From positions 1,240,001 to 1,304,000 of the forward strand of contig CAWFNY010000001.1 in NCBI GenBank assembly GCA_963817435.1: a DNA stretch of 64,000 nucleotides, given 5' to 3'. The position numbers and the translations under genes are program-made. The DNA is from JADJOM01 sp963817435 (lineage in GTDB: Bacteria > Gemmatimonadota > Gemmatimonadetes > Gemmatimonadales > GWC2-71-9). A model generated the notes under the pieces. That model was not told the DNA's origin and did no database searches. It saw only the letters and a list, made by a program, of their open reading frames with translations. Positions 8,763 to 15,197 of this stretch are shown here, piece by piece; positions within the stretch are counted from its first letter, which is position 1; each line of letters begins with the position of its first letter.

Positions 8763-8806
8763 TTCAGATCTGCTTGTGCCGACCTTCATCCCTTCCCAGC
8801 CATGTT
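8763..8806 (+). promoter_or_regulatory. Tandem TTCA repeat (11-bp phase) and -10-like box
   Basis: TTCAG at 8763, TTGTG at 8774 and TTCAT at 8785 start exactly 11 bases apart; CATGTT (8801-8806) lies 16 bases after the start of the last repeat. Direct repeats at one helical turn are typical of OmpR/PhoB-family operators. The same geometry recurs upstream of 9368 and 10010. The downstream gene starts at 8838. No experimental support. Confidence 0.5.
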
Positions 8807-8837
8807 TCACTCGACTGGCCGACCAGTGGAGGCCACC

Positions 8838-9263
8838 ATGCTGATCCGTTCCGCCTTTCCGTTCGTTCTCGGCGCGCTGCTCCTTCCGGGGCCGCTTGCG
8901 GCCCAGGACACCCTCCTCACCGTTCCCCGTCCTTCCCAGGTCAACGACTCGGCGGTCGCACGGGGACGAGATCTCTTCCACGGCTCGGCCAACTGCGTCG
9001 CCTGCCACGGACCGGCCGGCGTGGGCACCGACAGCGGTACGGCCCTCGCGCAGGGCATCTGGATGCACGGAGAAGACAGCTATGAGGGGATTCTGTCGCG
9101 CGTCGTGCATGGCATCCCCAAGGATCTCTCGACCAGAAACACCGCCATGCCGATGCGCGGCTGGACGACACTGACCGACGCGGAGGCCCGGGATGTTGCG
9201 GCCTATGTGTGGACGATCAGCCATGCGTGGCACCCGTCGCCGAGGCCACGCATCCGTTCATGA
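8838..9263 (+). CDS. Secreted monohaem cytochrome c
   Basis: 141 residues. A Sec signal peptide ends near L-A-A-Q-D (residues about 1-22). A single class I haem domain follows with C-V-A-C-H-G-P-A-G and a likely Met ligand in A-M-P-M-R-G-W. It is probably a small periplasmic electron carrier; the nearby cbb3 oxidase and N2O reductase are possible acceptors but the partner cannot be told. ATG 8838 follows GTGGAGGCCACC. It is transcribed alone behind the repeat-containing promoter at 8763. Confidence 0.85.
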   Translation: MLIRSAFPFVLGALLLPGPLAAQDTLLTVPRPSQVNDSAVARGRDLFHGSANCVACHGPAGVGTDSGTALAQGIWMHGEDSYEGILSRVVHGIPKDLSTRNTAMPMRGWTTLTDAEARDVAAYVWTISHAWHPSPRPRIRS

Positions 9264-9270
9264 TCCAAGT

Positions 9271-9314
9271 TTCGTGACTGGTTCAGCTTCGTTTCAGCGG
9301 GGAAGCGCTAGCTT
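9271..9314 (+). promoter_or_regulatory. Tandem TTCA repeat (11-bp phase) before hsp20
   Basis: TTCGT at 9271, TTCAG at 9282 and TTCAG at 9293 are spaced exactly 11 bases. TAGCTT (9309-9314), a fair -10 hexamer, begins 16 bases after the start of the third repeat, as in the neighbouring sites. This suggests activation by an OmpR/PhoB-like response regulator binding over the -35 region. Confidence 0.6.
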
Positions 9315-9367
9315 GAACATCCCAGAGGAAGACGGGATCAGCAGAGCAGGTTTCCCAAGGAGGGCAT

Positions 9368-9829
9368 ATGAAACTCACCAAGACGCAGACCGGCGTTCCG
9401 ACCCTCGTCCGTGACATTGACGAGGTGTTTGACCGGGTCTTCAACGCCCCGATCGGATTCCCGGCGTTCAATTTCGAGCCCCTGAAGAAGGCGATGGAGG
9501 GCACATGGATGCCGCCGATCGACCTCACAGAGACCGACAAGGAGTACATCCTCCGCGTTGAGGTGCCGGGAGTGCCGCGGGAGAACCTGGATGTCCATCT
9601 CGAGGGCGAACTGCTCACCCTCACTGGCCACCGGGAGAAGAAGGTTCACGAGGCCAACGAGAACATGCTGTGGGAGGAGAGAGAGACCGGAAAGTTCCTT
9701 CGCACGATCCGCCTGCCCAAGGCGGTGGAGGCCAACAAGGTCGAGGCGGTCTACAATGAGGGGGTCCTGACAGTGCGGCTGCCCAAGACCGAACTCACTG
9801 TGAAGAACAAGATCCTCATCAAGGCCTGA
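9368..9829 (+). CDS. Small heat-shock protein Hsp20/alpha-crystallin
   Basis: 153 residues. The alpha-crystallin domain spans about residues 45-140, with P-P-I-D-L-T-E-T-D-K-E-Y, E-V-P-G-V-P-R-E-N-L-D-V, T-G-H-R-E and the conserved G-V-L-T-V-R-L-P-K. A C-terminal I-L-I motif (K-I-L-I-K) would dock onto neighbouring subunits. ATP-independent holdase that keeps unfolding proteins soluble. ATG 9368 has AAGGAGGGCAT upstream. Monocistronic, with a strong terminator at 9849. The repeat-type promoter upstream, rather than an HrcA/CIRCE element, is notable. Confidence 0.93.
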   Translation: MKLTKTQTGVPTLVRDIDEVFDRVFNAPIGFPAFNFEPLKKAMEGTWMPPIDLTETDKEYILRVEVPGVPRENLDVHLEGELLTLTGHREKKVHEANENMLWEERETGKFLRTIRLPKAVEANKVEAVYNEGVLTVRLPKTELTVKNKILIKA

Positions 9830-9848
9830 CGCCTGACCAGCACCGCTC

Positions 9849-9881
9849 GCCGCCCCGGCCCGCCTCGGCCGGGGCGGCTTT
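9849..9881 (+). terminator. Rho-independent terminator of hsp20
   Basis: A perfect 12-bp stem (9849-9860 with 9867-9878, GCCGCCCCGGCC) with a six-base loop is followed by TTTCTT. It lies 20 bases after the hsp20 stop. Confidence 0.85.
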
Positions 9882-9924
9882 CTTGTGGCCCGCTCGCGCA
9901 TCGACAAACGAACCGGTCGACGGC

Positions 9925-9968
9925 TTCAGCCCTGGTTCAGTACCATTTCAGAGGCATGGCGGCATCTT
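9925..9968 (+). promoter_or_regulatory. Three perfect TTCAG repeats (11-bp phase) before DUF302 gene
   Basis: TTCAG occurs at 9925, 9936 and 9947, exactly one helical turn apart, the clearest of the sites in this window. CATCTT (9963-9968) sits 16 bases after the last repeat start, where a -10 element is expected. The downstream gene starts at 10010. Predicted operator for an OmpR/PhoB-type regulator. Confidence 0.65.
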
Positions 9969-10009
9969 TGAGGTCAACCGAGTAGTTCCGCCAGCGATTG
10001 GAGGGTACT

Positions 10010-10492
10010 GTGACAAAGCCGAGAACGGTCAAGCGCGCCGGAAGTGCGAGGGACGCCGCCGGGAAATCACCCGTCGTGGCGTTCGAAGTCGAGCTGCCGC
10101 TGACGACGGATCTAGCCGTGGCTCGGGTCGCCGACGGACTCAAGGCGGAGGGATTCGGCATCATCACCCGTATCGACGCCCATACCGTCTTCGAGGAGAA
10201 GCTCGGCGTCACGTTCCGGCCCTACACGATCCTCGGGGCGTGCAACCCCAAGCTGGCTCATGAGGCGCTTTCCGCCCGTCCCGAGGTCGGGCTCCTGCTG
10301 CCGTGCAACATCACGGTCGAGAGCGCCGGCCCCGAGCGATCGCTGGTACGGGTCCTTGACCCCGCAGCGATGCTGGCCCTCGGTGGGTTGGAGGCGGACC
10401 CGAAGGTCGTCGCGCTGATGAAGGAAGCCCGGGAACGCCTCGAGCGGGTGGTGGGCGAACTGCGCGCGCACGCCAACACGGTCGCGCTCTAG
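10010..10492 (+). CDS. DUF302 domain protein
   Basis: 160 residues. Residues about 25-145 match the DUF302 pattern: D-L-A-V-A-R-V-A-D-G-L-K-A-E-G-F-G-I, then K-L-G-V-T-F-R-P-Y-T-I-L-G-A-C-N-P, then V-G-L-L-L-P-C-N-I-T-V. DUF302 proteins are small cytoplasmic alpha/beta proteins of unknown function, often near stress or sulfur/redox genes. GTG 10010 was chosen since GGAGGG precedes it by five bases. The last four bases overlap the end of the convergent CHAD gene. Confidence 0.85.
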   Translation: MTKPRTVKRAGSARDAAGKSPVVAFEVELPLTTDLAVARVADGLKAEGFGIITRIDAHTVFEEKLGVTFRPYTILGACNPKLAHEALSARPEVGLLLPCNITVESAGPERSLVRVLDPAAMLALGGLEADPKVVALMKEARERLERVVGELRAHANTVAL

Positions 10493-11406
10493 CGCGACCC
10501 GGCTTCGGCGGCGGTCTCAGAGGCGCCCTCCAGCAGTCGCCGGAAGCCGACCCTGGTTTCCGCGTCGAGATACCGCGCGCGCCATGCGGGCCAGTGCCTC
10601 AACGCCTCCCGCGCCCGGCCGAGCGCCTCGGCGCGCAGCCCGGCCGACCCCTGGACTTCCCGCAGCCGCTTCAGGAGAAGGCCTTCGTCGTGCCACGCCC
10701 CCAGTGCATCCTGGATCGCGTGCAGCTCGTTGATCCAGGTTTCTGCCGGCTCACCATACCATTCCGTCAGGCACTCGACGGCGTAACGCAGTCCCTTCAT
10801 CTGCCGCCGCAGGGCGTGCAACGGGAGTGCCGCCTCGCTGTCGGGAGCCGGTGCATCGAGGACCTGCCAGCCGGGATGAAGCAGGGTGCTCGACAGCACT
10901 GGAAGCAGGAGATCGGGAGCGAGCAGGGAGAGCGGCAGGCAGGCCATCGGGGTGCAGTCTGGATGCTCGAGCCAGGCGCTGAGCCCGCTGACCAGACGCT
11001 GGAGCCGCTTGCGCTCGATCTCGGTAGTGGCCCGCTTGAGCGCCTGATTCCGGGCCGCGGCAATCGTCGCCTCCAGCCGGGCGATGGCCCCCTGACCCGC
11101 TGCCTCGTCGACAGCGGGCTCTGTGCGGATTCGCACCGTCAGCACATCGAGGTCACGGAGTCTTCCCAGCCGCCGTTCGACCCGGTGGAGCACGTCCGGG
11201 TCGACATCCTCCGGAAGCTCCAGCAGCGGCCTGAACAGAACGAGAGCCGCCAGCAGGCGGCGGGTCGCGACGCGCACCTCGTGGACCGGCTCCTCGGAAG
11301 GCTCTCTGGCGAGCGCCGCGCACCAATGCTCAAAGGCGTCGAGGCGCTCGCCGAGGATCTCCTCGACCGGCGCCCCGGCGTCGCGCTCCCGCGAACGGCG
11401 TGTCAT
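10489..11406 (-). CDS. CHAD domain protein (polyphosphate-binding family)
   Basis: 305 residues, mostly helical, with the two CHAD half-signatures H-E-V-R-V-A-T-R-R-L-L-A-A-L (near residue 43) and L-H-A-L-R-R-Q-M-K-G-L-R-Y-A-V-E (near 200), which supply the His and basic residues lining the pore. CHAD proteins bind inorganic polyphosphate and are often found with phosphate-metabolism genes. Its start lies 45 bases after the phosphoribosyltransferase gene, so both are probably one transcript. Convergent with the DUF302 gene, with a four-base overlap of ends. Confidence 0.9.
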   Translation of the reverse strand: MTRRSRERDAGAPVEEILGERLDAFEHWCAALAREPSEEPVHEVRVATRRLLAALVLFRPLLELPEDVDPDVLHRVERRLGRLRDLDVLTVRIRTEPAVDEAAGQGAIARLEATIAAARNQALKRATTEIERKRLQRLVSGLSAWLEHPDCTPMACLPLSLLAPDLLLPVLSSTLLHPGWQVLDAPAPDSEAALPLHALRRQMKGLRYAVECLTEWYGEPAETWINELHAIQDALGAWHDEGLLLKRLREVQGSAGLRAEALGRAREALRHWPAWRARYLDAETRVGFRRLLEGASETAAEAGSR

Positions 11407-11451
11407 GGAGGTGCCTCGCCCGCTGCCCGGGAAGCCCCTAGATTCGAGCCG

Positions 11452-12108
11452 TCAGGGTCCGAGGACTGCGGCGATGTCGGGACGACTGCAACGCACCATC
11501 GACCGCACGTCGAAGCGGGTCGTCTGGCTGAAGTCAGGATCGCACACAAAGGCCGCGACCGCGGCGTCGTCCTCGAAGAGCAGCAGGGAGTCGTCGCATT
11601 CGGTCCCGAGGGCATCACGGAGGGCCCGGCTCGCGCTGGGGGCGGCATAGATCAGACGGGTCGCGCCCAGCCTCCGGAGTCCGTGCGCGGCGGCCGCGAC
11701 CGCGACCGCGTCACTGAGACCGTCGTCCACGAGTACGACCGTGCGGCCGGCGACGTTCACCGGCGGAGCCCCGCCCCGCCACGCTGACGCGAGCAGATCG
11801 ATCTCCCGGTGCGCCAGATCCGCCATCGCGCTGACATAGTCCTCCGGCAACCCGAGTTGCGCCACCCGATCCGACAGGATGACGGTGGTGCCGTCGGCAA
11901 CGGCGCCGAAGGTGGAGCGCGGCCGGCCGGACACTTCGAGGCGGCGGACAGGGATCACGTCGAGGGGGGCTTCAAACGTCCGCGCGATCTCGCTTGCGAC
12001 ACGGGCGCCGCCGGGGGAGAGCGCGAGAACGACGGGGGCATCCTTCACCAGGGCGCTCAGACCCATCGCGAGCCGGCGCCCTGCATCTGTGCGTGTCAAC
12101 GTTACCAT
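11452..12108 (-). CDS. Phosphoribosyltransferase-like protein
   Basis: 218 residues with a type I PRTase fold pattern. The PRPP loop region is T-V-V-L-V-D-D-G-L-S-D-A-V-A (about 130-145), where the usual T-G-A-T is replaced by S-D-A-V, so base specificity or activity may differ. The N-terminus has V-V-L-A-L-S-P-G-G-A-R-V-A, and R-R-L-E-V-S-G follows. Such proteins are often annotated as phosphoribosyltransferases linked to stress or phosphate clusters; the substrate is unknown. ATG 12108 follows CGGAGGATGCA. First gene of a PRTase-CHAD unit. Confidence 0.8.
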   Translation of the reverse strand: MVTLTRTDAGRRLAMGLSALVKDAPVVLALSPGGARVASEIARTFEAPLDVIPVRRLEVSGRPRSTFGAVADGTTVILSDRVAQLGLPEDYVSAMADLAHREIDLLASAWRGGAPPVNVAGRTVVLVDDGLSDAVAVAAAAHGLRRLGATRLIYAAPSASRALRDALGTECDDSLLLFEDDAAVAAFVCDPDFSQTTRFDVRSMVRCSRPDIAAVLGP

Positions 12109-12135
12109 TGCATCCTCCGAGGGGACTATGACATC

Positions 12136-12179
12136 AATTTCGGCCCGGATGCATGAGTGAACCATGAAGGAGCGGTGAC
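12136..12179 (-). promoter_or_regulatory. Weaker 11-bp-phased TCA repeat before PRTase/CHAD
   Basis: Reading the minus strand, GTCAC (from 12179), TTCAT (from 12168) and CTCAT (from 12157) share a TCA core at 11-base steps. GAAATT follows 16 bases after the last repeat start (12141-12136). This fits the geometry of the three plus-strand sites but with more mismatches, and it overlaps the translation start region of the divergent gene at 12184, so chance is not excluded. Confidence 0.35.
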
Positions 12180-12183
12180 AGCG

Positions 12184-13257
12184 ATGCCCGAGATTCACCC
12201 GATTTTCGTCTTCGAGGTCGCCCAGACCATCGACCTGGACCTGGCTGAGCGATCCATGGGAGGGGGATCCGAACGGCAGACCTTTCGTCACCGCGGGCGG
12301 GCCACGCTCTTCTTTCACTACCGCCCGGCACCACTCAGAGTTTCGCAGGAACGCACGCCGATCAGCATCGGCACCTGGAGTACCGAGCCCTCCGTGGACC
12401 TTGTGCTGTACGATTTTGGCGCGGCCTCGGTGACCTACCACATCCCCGTCGAGGGAGGGCTGGACGAGTTATCCTCGGCCAGCAGGGCGCTGCGGGGATC
12501 CGACCAGCTCAAGCTCGACGCCCGCGGCAGGGTCGAGGCCCTGCTCCGCTCGCTGGGCGGAGCGGTCCAGAGGCCTAGCGTCTCGGAGTTCAGCGAGGAC
12601 TACATCATTGTCGGCATGCGACAGCTCCCGGCCGGGTCCACTGCCGCCGCCTTCTGTGAGACCCATGCGGAGACGATCACCCGGATCCTCCGCCCCGATG
12701 CCGGCCGGCCCTCGGCGGAGGAGATCCGGCACGCGAACGAGGTGCAGATCTCGTTCGGGCCGACCGATCTGACCATCGTGGACTGGGACGCGGCCTTCGT
12801 CCTCGACCCCGACCCCGAGGACGTGCGTGCGGTGCTGGAGTTCGCGAACGTGCAGCTGCTGGAAATGCGGTGGCTCGACCTCCAGCTGGATGTTGCGATC
12901 GAGCGGTCCTACCTTCTGCTCGCGCGCCGTCAGGGCTGGCGAACTATGCTGCCCAGCGCCGTGAGCGCCGACATGCACCAGGTCGCCGAGCTGCAGCTCG
13001 AAAGCGCCGTCATGCTGGAGCGGGTATCGAACGCGCTGAAGGTGTTCGGCGAAGAGTACCTGGCCCGCATCTACCGGCTGGCCTCGGGCCGCTTTCACCT
13101 GGCGGAACTCGAATCGACGATCACCCGGAAGCTGACCACCATCGAGAGCATCTACCAGAAGCTCTCCGACAAGGCCGCCGCCGTCCGCATGGAAGCGCTG
13201 GAGTGGATCGTGATCGTCCTGATCGCACTGGAAATCATCCTCGGACTGCTCAAATAG
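12184..13257 (+). CDS. RMD1/RMND1 family (DUF155) protein with C-terminal helix
   Basis: 357 residues. The DUF155 domain occupies the C-terminal half, with conserved L-D-L-Q-L-D-V-A-I-E-R-S-Y, then S-A-D-M-H-Q-V-A-E-L-Q-L-E, and a membrane helix ending E-W-I-V-I-V-L-I-A-L-E-I-I-L-G. Yeast Rmd1 and human RMND1 belong to this family; RMND1 supports mitochondrial translation, while bacterial members are uncharacterised. ATG 12184 follows AAGGAG by eleven bases; a GTG at 12157 would add nine residues. The usual F-D-F-G element appears as Y-D-F-G-A-A-S-V. Confidence 0.8.
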   Translation: MPEIHPIFVFEVAQTIDLDLAERSMGGGSERQTFRHRGRATLFFHYRPAPLRVSQERTPISIGTWSTEPSVDLVLYDFGAASVTYHIPVEGGLDELSSASRALRGSDQLKLDARGRVEALLRSLGGAVQRPSVSEFSEDYIIVGMRQLPAGSTAAAFCETHAETITRILRPDAGRPSAEEIRHANEVQISFGPTDLTIVDWDAAFVLDPDPEDVRAVLEFANVQLLEMRWLDLQLDVAIERSYLLLARRQGWRTMLPSAVSADMHQVAELQLESAVMLERVSNALKVFGEEYLARIYRLASGRFHLAELESTITRKLTTIESIYQKLSDKAAAVRMEALEWIVIVLIALEIILGLLK

Positions 13258-13267
13258 GAGCGAGCCC

Positions 13268-13687
13268 CTGCCTCCCCTGTCCCGCTGGCTCGTAAAGTCG
13301 GGGTTCGTCGCCCTCGCGCTGGCCCTCCTGATCGAGGCGATGCTCGCCCGGCCGGCGGGCGTCCTTCCCGACCTGCCCGACAGTGCTCTCCACCTGGGCG
13401 CGATTCACCTTTTGACCGTCGGGTGGCTGCTGCAACTCATCAGTGGCGTGGCGTTCTGGATGTTCCCGCGGCACCCGACGGTGCCGCCCCGAGGAAACGA
13501 GCGGCTCGGCTGGGCCGCCTTCGGCCTCCTGAATGGGGGTCTGGTGTTACGCCTGGGTGGTGAGGCCTGGCGTCTGGGGATGGGGGGACCGTCCTGGCCG
13601 CTCGTCGCGGCGGCGCTGCTGCAACTCGTCGCGGTGGCGCTGCTGGTCCTGCTGCTGTGGCCCCGGATCCGAGAGTTGCGAAGCTGA
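13268..13687 (+). CDS. Four-helix membrane protein, NnrS/haem-copper-oxidase-like
   Basis: 139 residues, four predicted helices. The second helix holds G-A-I-H-L-L-T-V-G-W-L-L-Q-L and the third V-A-F-W-M-F-P-R, a pattern (H-x-H or H in a helix, then W-x-x-P-R) shared with NnrS and haem-copper oxidase-related proteins that may bind haem. A start at the first ATG (13349 or later) would remove the first helix, so I infer a CTG start at 13268 with TAGGAG seven bases upstream; the start codon is therefore unusual. It is paired with a paralogue immediately downstream. Exact role unknown; neighbours suggest respiration or NO handling. Confidence 0.6.
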   Translation: MPPLSRWLVKSGFVALALALLIEAMLARPAGVLPDLPDSALHLGAIHLLTVGWLLQLISGVAFWMFPRHPTVPPRGNERLGWAAFGLLNGGLVLRLGGEAWRLGMGGPSWPLVAAALLQLVAVALLVLLLWPRIRELRS

Positions 13688-14091
13688 TGCCTCGGCTGTC
13701 GGTCTGGATGCTCCGAACCGCGCTCCTCGCGCTGCTGGCCGGCAGTGCGCTCGGCGCCTGGCTGCTCGCGACCGAGCCCGGGTACGACACCGCCCGCGCG
13801 GCATTCAGAGAACTCCACCTCACCCTGCTGCTCTTCGGGTGGCTGGTTCAGTTCGTCCTGGGCGTCGCTTACTGGATGCTGCCACGCTACGCGAATGCCC
13901 CTGACCGGGGACCGCCCTGGGCCGGCTGGACAGCCTACGCGCTCTTTCTGGCTGGTCTGGGGCTCGGCGTGCTCGGACTCCCACTGCCCTCGCATGGTCT
14001 CGCGCCCGCAGGCAGACTGCTGCTTGCGGGCGCGACGCTCGCCTTCGTCGTCCTGCTCTGGGGCCGCGCCAAGCCCTTCGGCACCCGCTAG
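13687..14091 (+). CDS. Four-helix membrane protein, paralogue of preceding gene
   Basis: 134 residues and four helices. It repeats the key elements of the upstream gene: E-L-H-L-T-L-L-L-F-G-W-L-V-Q-F, then G-V-A-Y-W-M-L-P-R-Y. The His and W-x-L-P-R motifs resemble NnrS or subunit-I-like proteins, and a small two-gene haem-binding unit is plausible. ATG 13687 overlaps the upstream stop by one base (TGATG). It ends seven bases before the stop of the convergent Rrf2 regulator gene. Confidence 0.65.
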   Translation: MPRLSVWMLRTALLALLAGSALGAWLLATEPGYDTARAAFRELHLTLLLFGWLVQFVLGVAYWMLPRYANAPDRGPPWAGWTAYALFLAGLGLGVLGLPLPSHGLAPAGRLLLAGATLAFVVLLWGRAKPFGTR

Positions 14092-14098
14092 CGGCGAT

Positions 14099-14509
14099 TC
14101 AGCCGGACCGTTTCGCCCGCATCAGATCGGCCACCGTCGTCTCCCGGAAGAAACCCGCCTCCTTTTCCGCGACCGCTTTCCAGCGCCAGTGGGCGGGGCA
14201 CGGCGAGTGGTCGCTGCAGACCGCCCGGCCCATCAGGCACGTCTGCCGGCCGACGGCGTCGTCGAACTGCGTCACGATATCGAGGAGGGAGATCTTGCCC
14301 GCGGGCCGGGTCAGCTGGAAGCCGCCGAACCTCCCCCGCGTCGATTCAAGGATGCCCGCGCGCGCCAACTCGTACAGGGTCTTGGACAAGTAGTTCTGCG
14401 GGATCCCGAGGAGGGCTGCCAGCTTTCCGGCGCCAATTGGCCGTCCATCGGGCTGTTCGGCGATGGTCACGACCGCTCGGAGCGCGTATTCAGCAGTTGT
14501 CGTCAGCAT
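14099..14509 (-). CDS. Rrf2 family Fe-S transcriptional regulator
   Basis: 136 residues. The N-terminal winged helix-turn-helix (T-T-A-E-Y-A-L-R-A-V, I-P-Q-N-Y-L-S-K-T-L, G-R-F-G-G-F-Q-L) is the classic Rrf2 type. Three cysteines at 91, 98 and 104 match the cluster-binding region of NsrR/IscR, so it probably senses NO, oxygen or iron-sulfur status. It is divergent from the cytochrome c/nosZ genes and most likely controls them and itself through the region at 14573. Whether it is NsrR, IscR or another type cannot be told from spacing alone. ATG 14509 starts at the conserved M-L-T-T-T. Confidence 0.9.
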   Translation of the reverse strand: MLTTTAEYALRAVVTIAEQPDGRPIGAGKLAALLGIPQNYLSKTLYELARAGILESTRGRFGGFQLTRPAGKISLLDIVTQFDDAVGRQTCLMGRAVCSDHSPCPAHWRWKAVAEKEAGFFRETTVADLMRAKRSG

Positions 14510-14572
14510 TGGTGCAGTGTAGCCGGGAACCGCCTGAAAAAGCCCCCACGAATCCCTGAATTTCTTTTCACG

Positions 14573-14610
14573 CAACAATATATCACTTGTTCATGCGATT
14601 TGCCTATACT
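14573..14610. promoter_or_regulatory. Divergent nos/Rrf2 promoter with 20-bp imperfect palindrome
   Basis: In an AT-rich stretch between the Rrf2 gene and the cytochrome/nosZ genes, CAACAA (14573-14578) and TTGTTC (14587-14592) form an inverted repeat around eight bases. On the plus strand TATACT (14605-14610) is a good -10 box with no clear -35, suggesting an activated promoter. On the minus strand TATATT (14582-14577) overlaps the palindrome and could be the -10 of the regulator gene, implying autoregulation. Confidence 0.5.
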
Positions 14611-14671
14611 CGGCCTCGTGGCGCGTGAGGCCGTCCCGCCCACTCCGACACTCAACACAAGGACATTCGCC

Positions 14672-15166
14672 ATGCCCCGTCCATTCGAGCGCCTGCCCCT
14701 CGTCGCCCTGGCGGCCCTCCTGCTCAGCACCGCCTGCGGAGGCTCCGACAAGGCTCCGCCGCCGCCGCAGGCCGCCGCGCCGGCGGCGGCCGCAGGATCC
14801 GACCTGACCGCCTTCCAGCTGGAGAACGGCATCGGGCCGGTGACCGAGGCGATCAGCCTCGGCCCGATCGACAAGGAAATGGCCGAACATGGCAAGGAAC
14901 TGTTCGACGCGAAGTGCGGCGCCTGCCACAAGATGACCGACAAGTACGTCGGCCCGCCGCTCGGCGAGGTCACCGTGCGTCGCACCCCGGCCTTCATCAT
15001 GAACCAGGTGCTCGATCCCGAGGGGATGTACTCCAAGCATCCTGTCGTGAAGCAGTTGCTCGGCGAGTACATGACCCAGATGCCCAATCTGGGTTTGACG
15101 CAGGAGCAGGCCCGGCAGGTGCTGGAGTATCTCCGTACGCAGGCCCCCAGCAAGACCGCCCCGTGA
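14672..15166 (+). CDS. Lipoprotein monohaem cytochrome c, nos-associated
   Basis: 164 residues. The signal peptide ends in a lipobox L-S-T-A-C (Cys near residue 20), then a Pro/Ala-rich linker, then a single cytochrome c domain with C-G-A-C-H-K-M and distal Met candidates near Y-M-T-Q-M-P-N. Clade II nos clusters commonly carry small c-type cytochromes next to nosZ that are thought to deliver electrons to the CuA site. It lies 31 bases upstream of nosZ on the same strand. Membrane anchoring through a lipid matches the lipoprotein signal on NosZ itself. Confidence 0.88.
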   Translation: MPRPFERLPLVALAALLLSTACGGSDKAPPPPQAAAPAAAAGSDLTAFQLENGIGPVTEAISLGPIDKEMAEHGKELFDAKCGACHKMTDKYVGPPLGEVTVRRTPAFIMNQVLDPEGMYSKHPVVKQLLGEYMTQMPNLGLTQEQARQVLEYLRTQAPSKTAP

Positions 15167-15197
15167 CAGGCTGGATCACCATTCAGGAGAGGCTTAC

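Noticed and set aside
13745..14671. Extension of the nos cytochrome frame upstream through the Rrf2 region
   Set aside because: The frame is open by chance. The lipoprotein signal at 14672 marks the true start and the upstream part overlaps two genes.
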